This document shows positions 6,279 through 7,837 of a stretch of DNA of 7,837 bases, piece after piece. The notes under the pieces were generated by a model, which did not search any database, was not told where the DNA came from, and saw nothing but the letters and a program-made list of their open reading frames with translations. The stretch lies in NCBI GenBank assembly GCA_012512295.1, contig JAAZDI010000198.1, positions 1-7,837 of the forward strand, written 5' to 3'. Positions within the stretch are counted from its first letter, which is position 1; each line of letters begins with the position of its first letter. This stretch comes from Syntrophomonadaceae bacterium. GTDB taxonomy: Bacteria > Bacillota > Ch66 > Ch109. The position numbers and the translations under genes are program-made.

Positions 6279-7495
6279 TATTTATTCCTCTCCATCCCAG
6301 CAAGTAGTAAGATTGACACCTCCTGCCCAATTTCGACCGGCGGGCTATTGGCCGGTATGTCAATTAAGGCATTACAATTAACCAGTGAACGGAGCATACT
6401 CGGTTTTTGACCAGGTAGGACGGTTACTTCCCAACCCTGTTCATCCCAACTGACGCGACCCCGGACAAAGCGCCGGGAACCCGCTTTTTTGGCAAAACCA
6501 TTTGAACATCTGGCCTTTAGACACTGTAAACGTGGTGTTAATCCCTGCATGGCCAGCAAAGCCGGCACCACAAAAAGTTGGTATCCCACCGCACAAGCTC
6601 CGGGATTTCCCGATAGAGCAAAAAGCAAGCGGGAATTCAAAACAGAGGCTCCCGTATGGCTTCCTGGTTGGATTGGTACATCCCAGTACAGTATTTCCGC
6701 TCCTAAGTCCTCCATCAACAAGCGGGCTTCACTATCACCCTTGGTATATGTCCCGCCGGTAATGATCAAGATATCTGCTTGTTGGAGTAAATCCAAAGCG
6801 ACTGTTTTAACTGAAGTCTCATCTTTTCCCACTGTTTTAGCCGCAACAAGCAAGCCGCCATCCTGCCTCACCAAAGCTGATAGCAGCGGACCATTACTAT
6901 CTCTTATTTGTCCTGGCTCAGGTTTCAATTGCCAGGGAATAACATGCCTGCTCAGGCAAAGCACTGCCACCCGCGGTTTGCGGTAAACGCAAATACTCTC
7001 CTTCCCATAGGCGGCCAGTAAACCGATGTGGCCCGGACTGATTACTGAACCGCGAGCTACCAGCAGATCACCCTGAACATAATCTTCGCCAGCTTGCTTG
7101 ATATTATTACCGGCTTTGATTACTTCCATGGCTTCAAGATAATCATCCTGAATTTGCACCTTTTCATGCGGAACAACCGCTATCGTTCCGGACGGCAAAT
7201 TGCCGCCGGTCAAAACCCCCATGGCTTGACCCGGCTTCAGCGGCACCTGGGGATTATCTCCCAGACAAAGATGCCCCACAATGTAATACTTATCCATTCC
7301 CCCTTCACCGGCACTGGCAACGGCGTAACCATCCACGGCTGACTGTTGAACGGCTGGAAGATCACTATCCGCATATAAGTCTTCTGCGCTGACTCGTCCC
7401 AAGGCCTCTAAAATAGGTACGGATTCAGGGGCCAAGCGTGAGGTATGGTTGAGAACTCGTTCCTGGGCCTCTTCTAAACTTATATTAATTGACAT
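6278..7495 (-). CDS. moeA: MoeA-family molybdopterin molybdenumtransferase
   Basis: A 405-residue MoeA-family protein, normal length. Known: MoeA inserts molybdate into adenylylated molybdopterin. Seen: DLPAVQQSAVDGYAVA (45-60), matching the DxPxxxxSAMDGYA motif, LTGGNLPSGTIAVVPHE (95-111), the MoCF-domain stretch PGQIRDSNGPLLSALV (194-209), ILIITGG (242-248), SGNPGA (295-300) and a C-terminal beta domain about 325-399. Odd: STGDEL after VAVL is replaced by CLSRHVIPW (180-188), and the GGVSVGDYD motif reads GGTYTKGDSEA (247-257), with one extra residue. The start is ATG at 7493-7495 with GGAGG eight bases upstream; an in-frame ORF runs to 7600, but its upstream part is the coding region of the preceding gene in another frame. 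Overlaps the upstream gene by 11 bases. It could be a MoeA paralogue with altered metal or substrate use. Confidence 0.9.
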   Translation of the reverse strand: MSINISLEEAQERVLNHTSRLAPESVPILEALGRVSAEDLYADSDLPAVQQSAVDGYAVASAGEGGMDKYYIVGHLCLGDNPQVPLKPGQAMGVLTGGNLPSGTIAVVPHEKVQIQDDYLEAMEVIKAGNNIKQAGEDYVQGDLLVARGSVISPGHIGLLAAYGKESICVYRKPRVAVLCLSRHVIPWQLKPEPGQIRDSNGPLLSALVRQDGGLLVAAKTVGKDETSVKTVALDLLQQADILIITGGTYTKGDSEARLLMEDLGAEILYWDVPIQPGSHTGASVLNSRLLFALSGNPGACAVGYQLFVVPALLAMQGLTPRLQCLKARCSNGFAKKAGSRRFVRGRVSWDEQGWEVTVLPGQKPSMLRSLVNCNALIDIPANSPPVEIGQEVSILLLAGMERNK

Positions 7496-7837
7496 CGGTA
7501 GATCCTCCATTCGTAAAGTAGGTAGTTTTCCCGAAAGGACACTGGGGAAAATGACAAATTTGGCACCCTCCGCACAAACCGCCATGACCCATCGCCACAA
7601 TATCCGAACGATTGATGATATCTTCGGCGAATAGGCGAGGCAACAAAAGATCCAGGGTAGTTATCCGACTGAACAAAGCTCCTGCAGGCACGCCACATAT
7701 GGGTACCTGGCCCTGATAGGCCAGCATAAACTGAGAACCGGGCAGAATCGGTGCTCCATAAAAAACAACTTCAGCCCCGGTGTCTTTTATTCCCTGAGGG
7801 GTTGCATCATCGGCGTCGACCGACATACCTCCGGTAA
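7485..7837 (-). CDS. MoeA/MoaB-like molybdopterin-binding protein, C-terminal part, cut by window edge
   Basis: The reading frame is open to the right edge; only the last 116 or so residues are in the window. Reading in from the edge: TGGMSVDADD, the molybdopterin-binding loop of the MoCF fold, then YGAPILPGSQFMLAYQG and PICGVPAGALFSRITTLDLLLPRL, the MoeA-type core end. The M within TGGMSV is internal, not the start. A Cys-rich tail follows: HGGLCGGCQICHFPQCPFGK gives a CX2CX2CX4C array. I recall this arrangement in a clostridial MoeA-like family whose role is not defined. It overlaps moeA by 11 bases (ATGTCAATTAA, stop at 7485-7487), so the two genes are surely cotranscribed and coupled. Reaction unknown; molybdopterin binding is inferred from the fold. 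Confidence 0.8.
   Translation of the reverse strand, partial: TGGMSVDADDATPQGIKDTGAEVVFYGAPILPGSQFMLAYQGQVPICGVPAGALFSRITTLDLLLPRLFAEDIINRSDIVAMGHGGLCGGCQICHFPQCPFGKTTYFTNGGSTDVN
7504..7508 (-). promoter_or_regulatory. Ribosome binding site that decides the moeA start
   Basis: GGAGG on the minus strand lies eight bases before the ATG at 7493-7495, inside the coding end of the preceding gene. It overlaps another in-frame ATG at 7508-7510, which has no comparable site and would add only five residues. The later ATG fits the family's usual N-terminus. Confidence 0.7.

Noticed and set aside
6932..6958. Frameshift explaining the lost MoeA motif
   Set aside because: The other two frames across this stretch do not give STGDEL, and the flanking motifs are in the same frame, so the change looks genuine.
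6489..6986. Plus-strand open frame of 165 codons opposite moeA
   Set aside because: Its composition reflects the complement of moeA, and no domain or signal is visible.
7496..7600. N-terminal extension of moeA up to an ATG at 7598-7600
   Set aside because: This stretch is the coding end of the preceding MoeA-like gene in another frame, which has clear family motifs there. The extension has no MoeA similarity, and a good ribosome binding site precedes the ATG at 7495.

Overview
The window holds a molybdenum (or tungsten) uptake and molybdenum-cofactor gene block from what is most likely an anaerobic, low-to-mid GC Firmicute of the clostridial or Peptococcaceae/Negativicute type. This placement is inferred from four things: strong AAGGAGG-type ribosome binding sites paired with TTG and GTG starts, a molybdate-binding protein made as a lipoprotein, a regulator carrying a cytoplasmic molybdate-binding-like domain instead of a ModE, and a formate dehydrogenase maturation gene. 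The genus cannot be told from the window.

Layout from left to right. Positions 4-846 (minus strand): modD, a NadC-like phosphoribosyltransferase homologue of the mod clusters, with a TTG start behind a near-perfect Shine-Dalgarno. Positions 847-1062: a gap with no recognised gene. Positions 1063-3628 (minus strand): modA-modB-modC, the molybdate ABC transporter. modA stop and modB start overlap as TAATG, and modC follows after 38 bases. Positions 3629-3926: a divergent, very A+T-rich control region with a well-formed modA promoter, a perfect 16-bp palindrome just downstream of its predicted start site, and a separate promoter for the divergent gene. Positions 3927-4853 (plus strand): a one-component regulator with an excisionase-type helix-turn-helix and a COG1910-type periplasmic-binding-like domain, probably the molybdate/tungstate sensor of the mod operon. 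Positions 4844-4886: a 17-bp hairpin between convergent genes, likely a two-way terminator.

Positions 4891-7837 (minus strand): a tightly packed cofactor operon reading leftwards: a MoeA-like molybdopterin-binding protein (cut by the right edge), then moeA, fdhD and mobB. The first pair overlaps by 11 bases, moeA and fdhD overlap by one base (TAGTG), and fdhD and mobB are close or overlapping. The genes fit a pathway: ModABC imports the oxyanion, the regulator senses it, MoeA-family proteins insert the metal into molybdopterin, MobB is linked to nucleotide addition, and FdhD sulfurates the cofactor for formate dehydrogenase.

The unusual points are sequence departures in otherwise familiar families: an FdhD without the CxxC pair, a MoeA without the STGDEL-type motif, a Cys-rich tail on the partial MoeA-like protein, and a palindromic candidate operator for the non-ModE regulator. 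I found no RNA gene, mobile element or CRISPR array.
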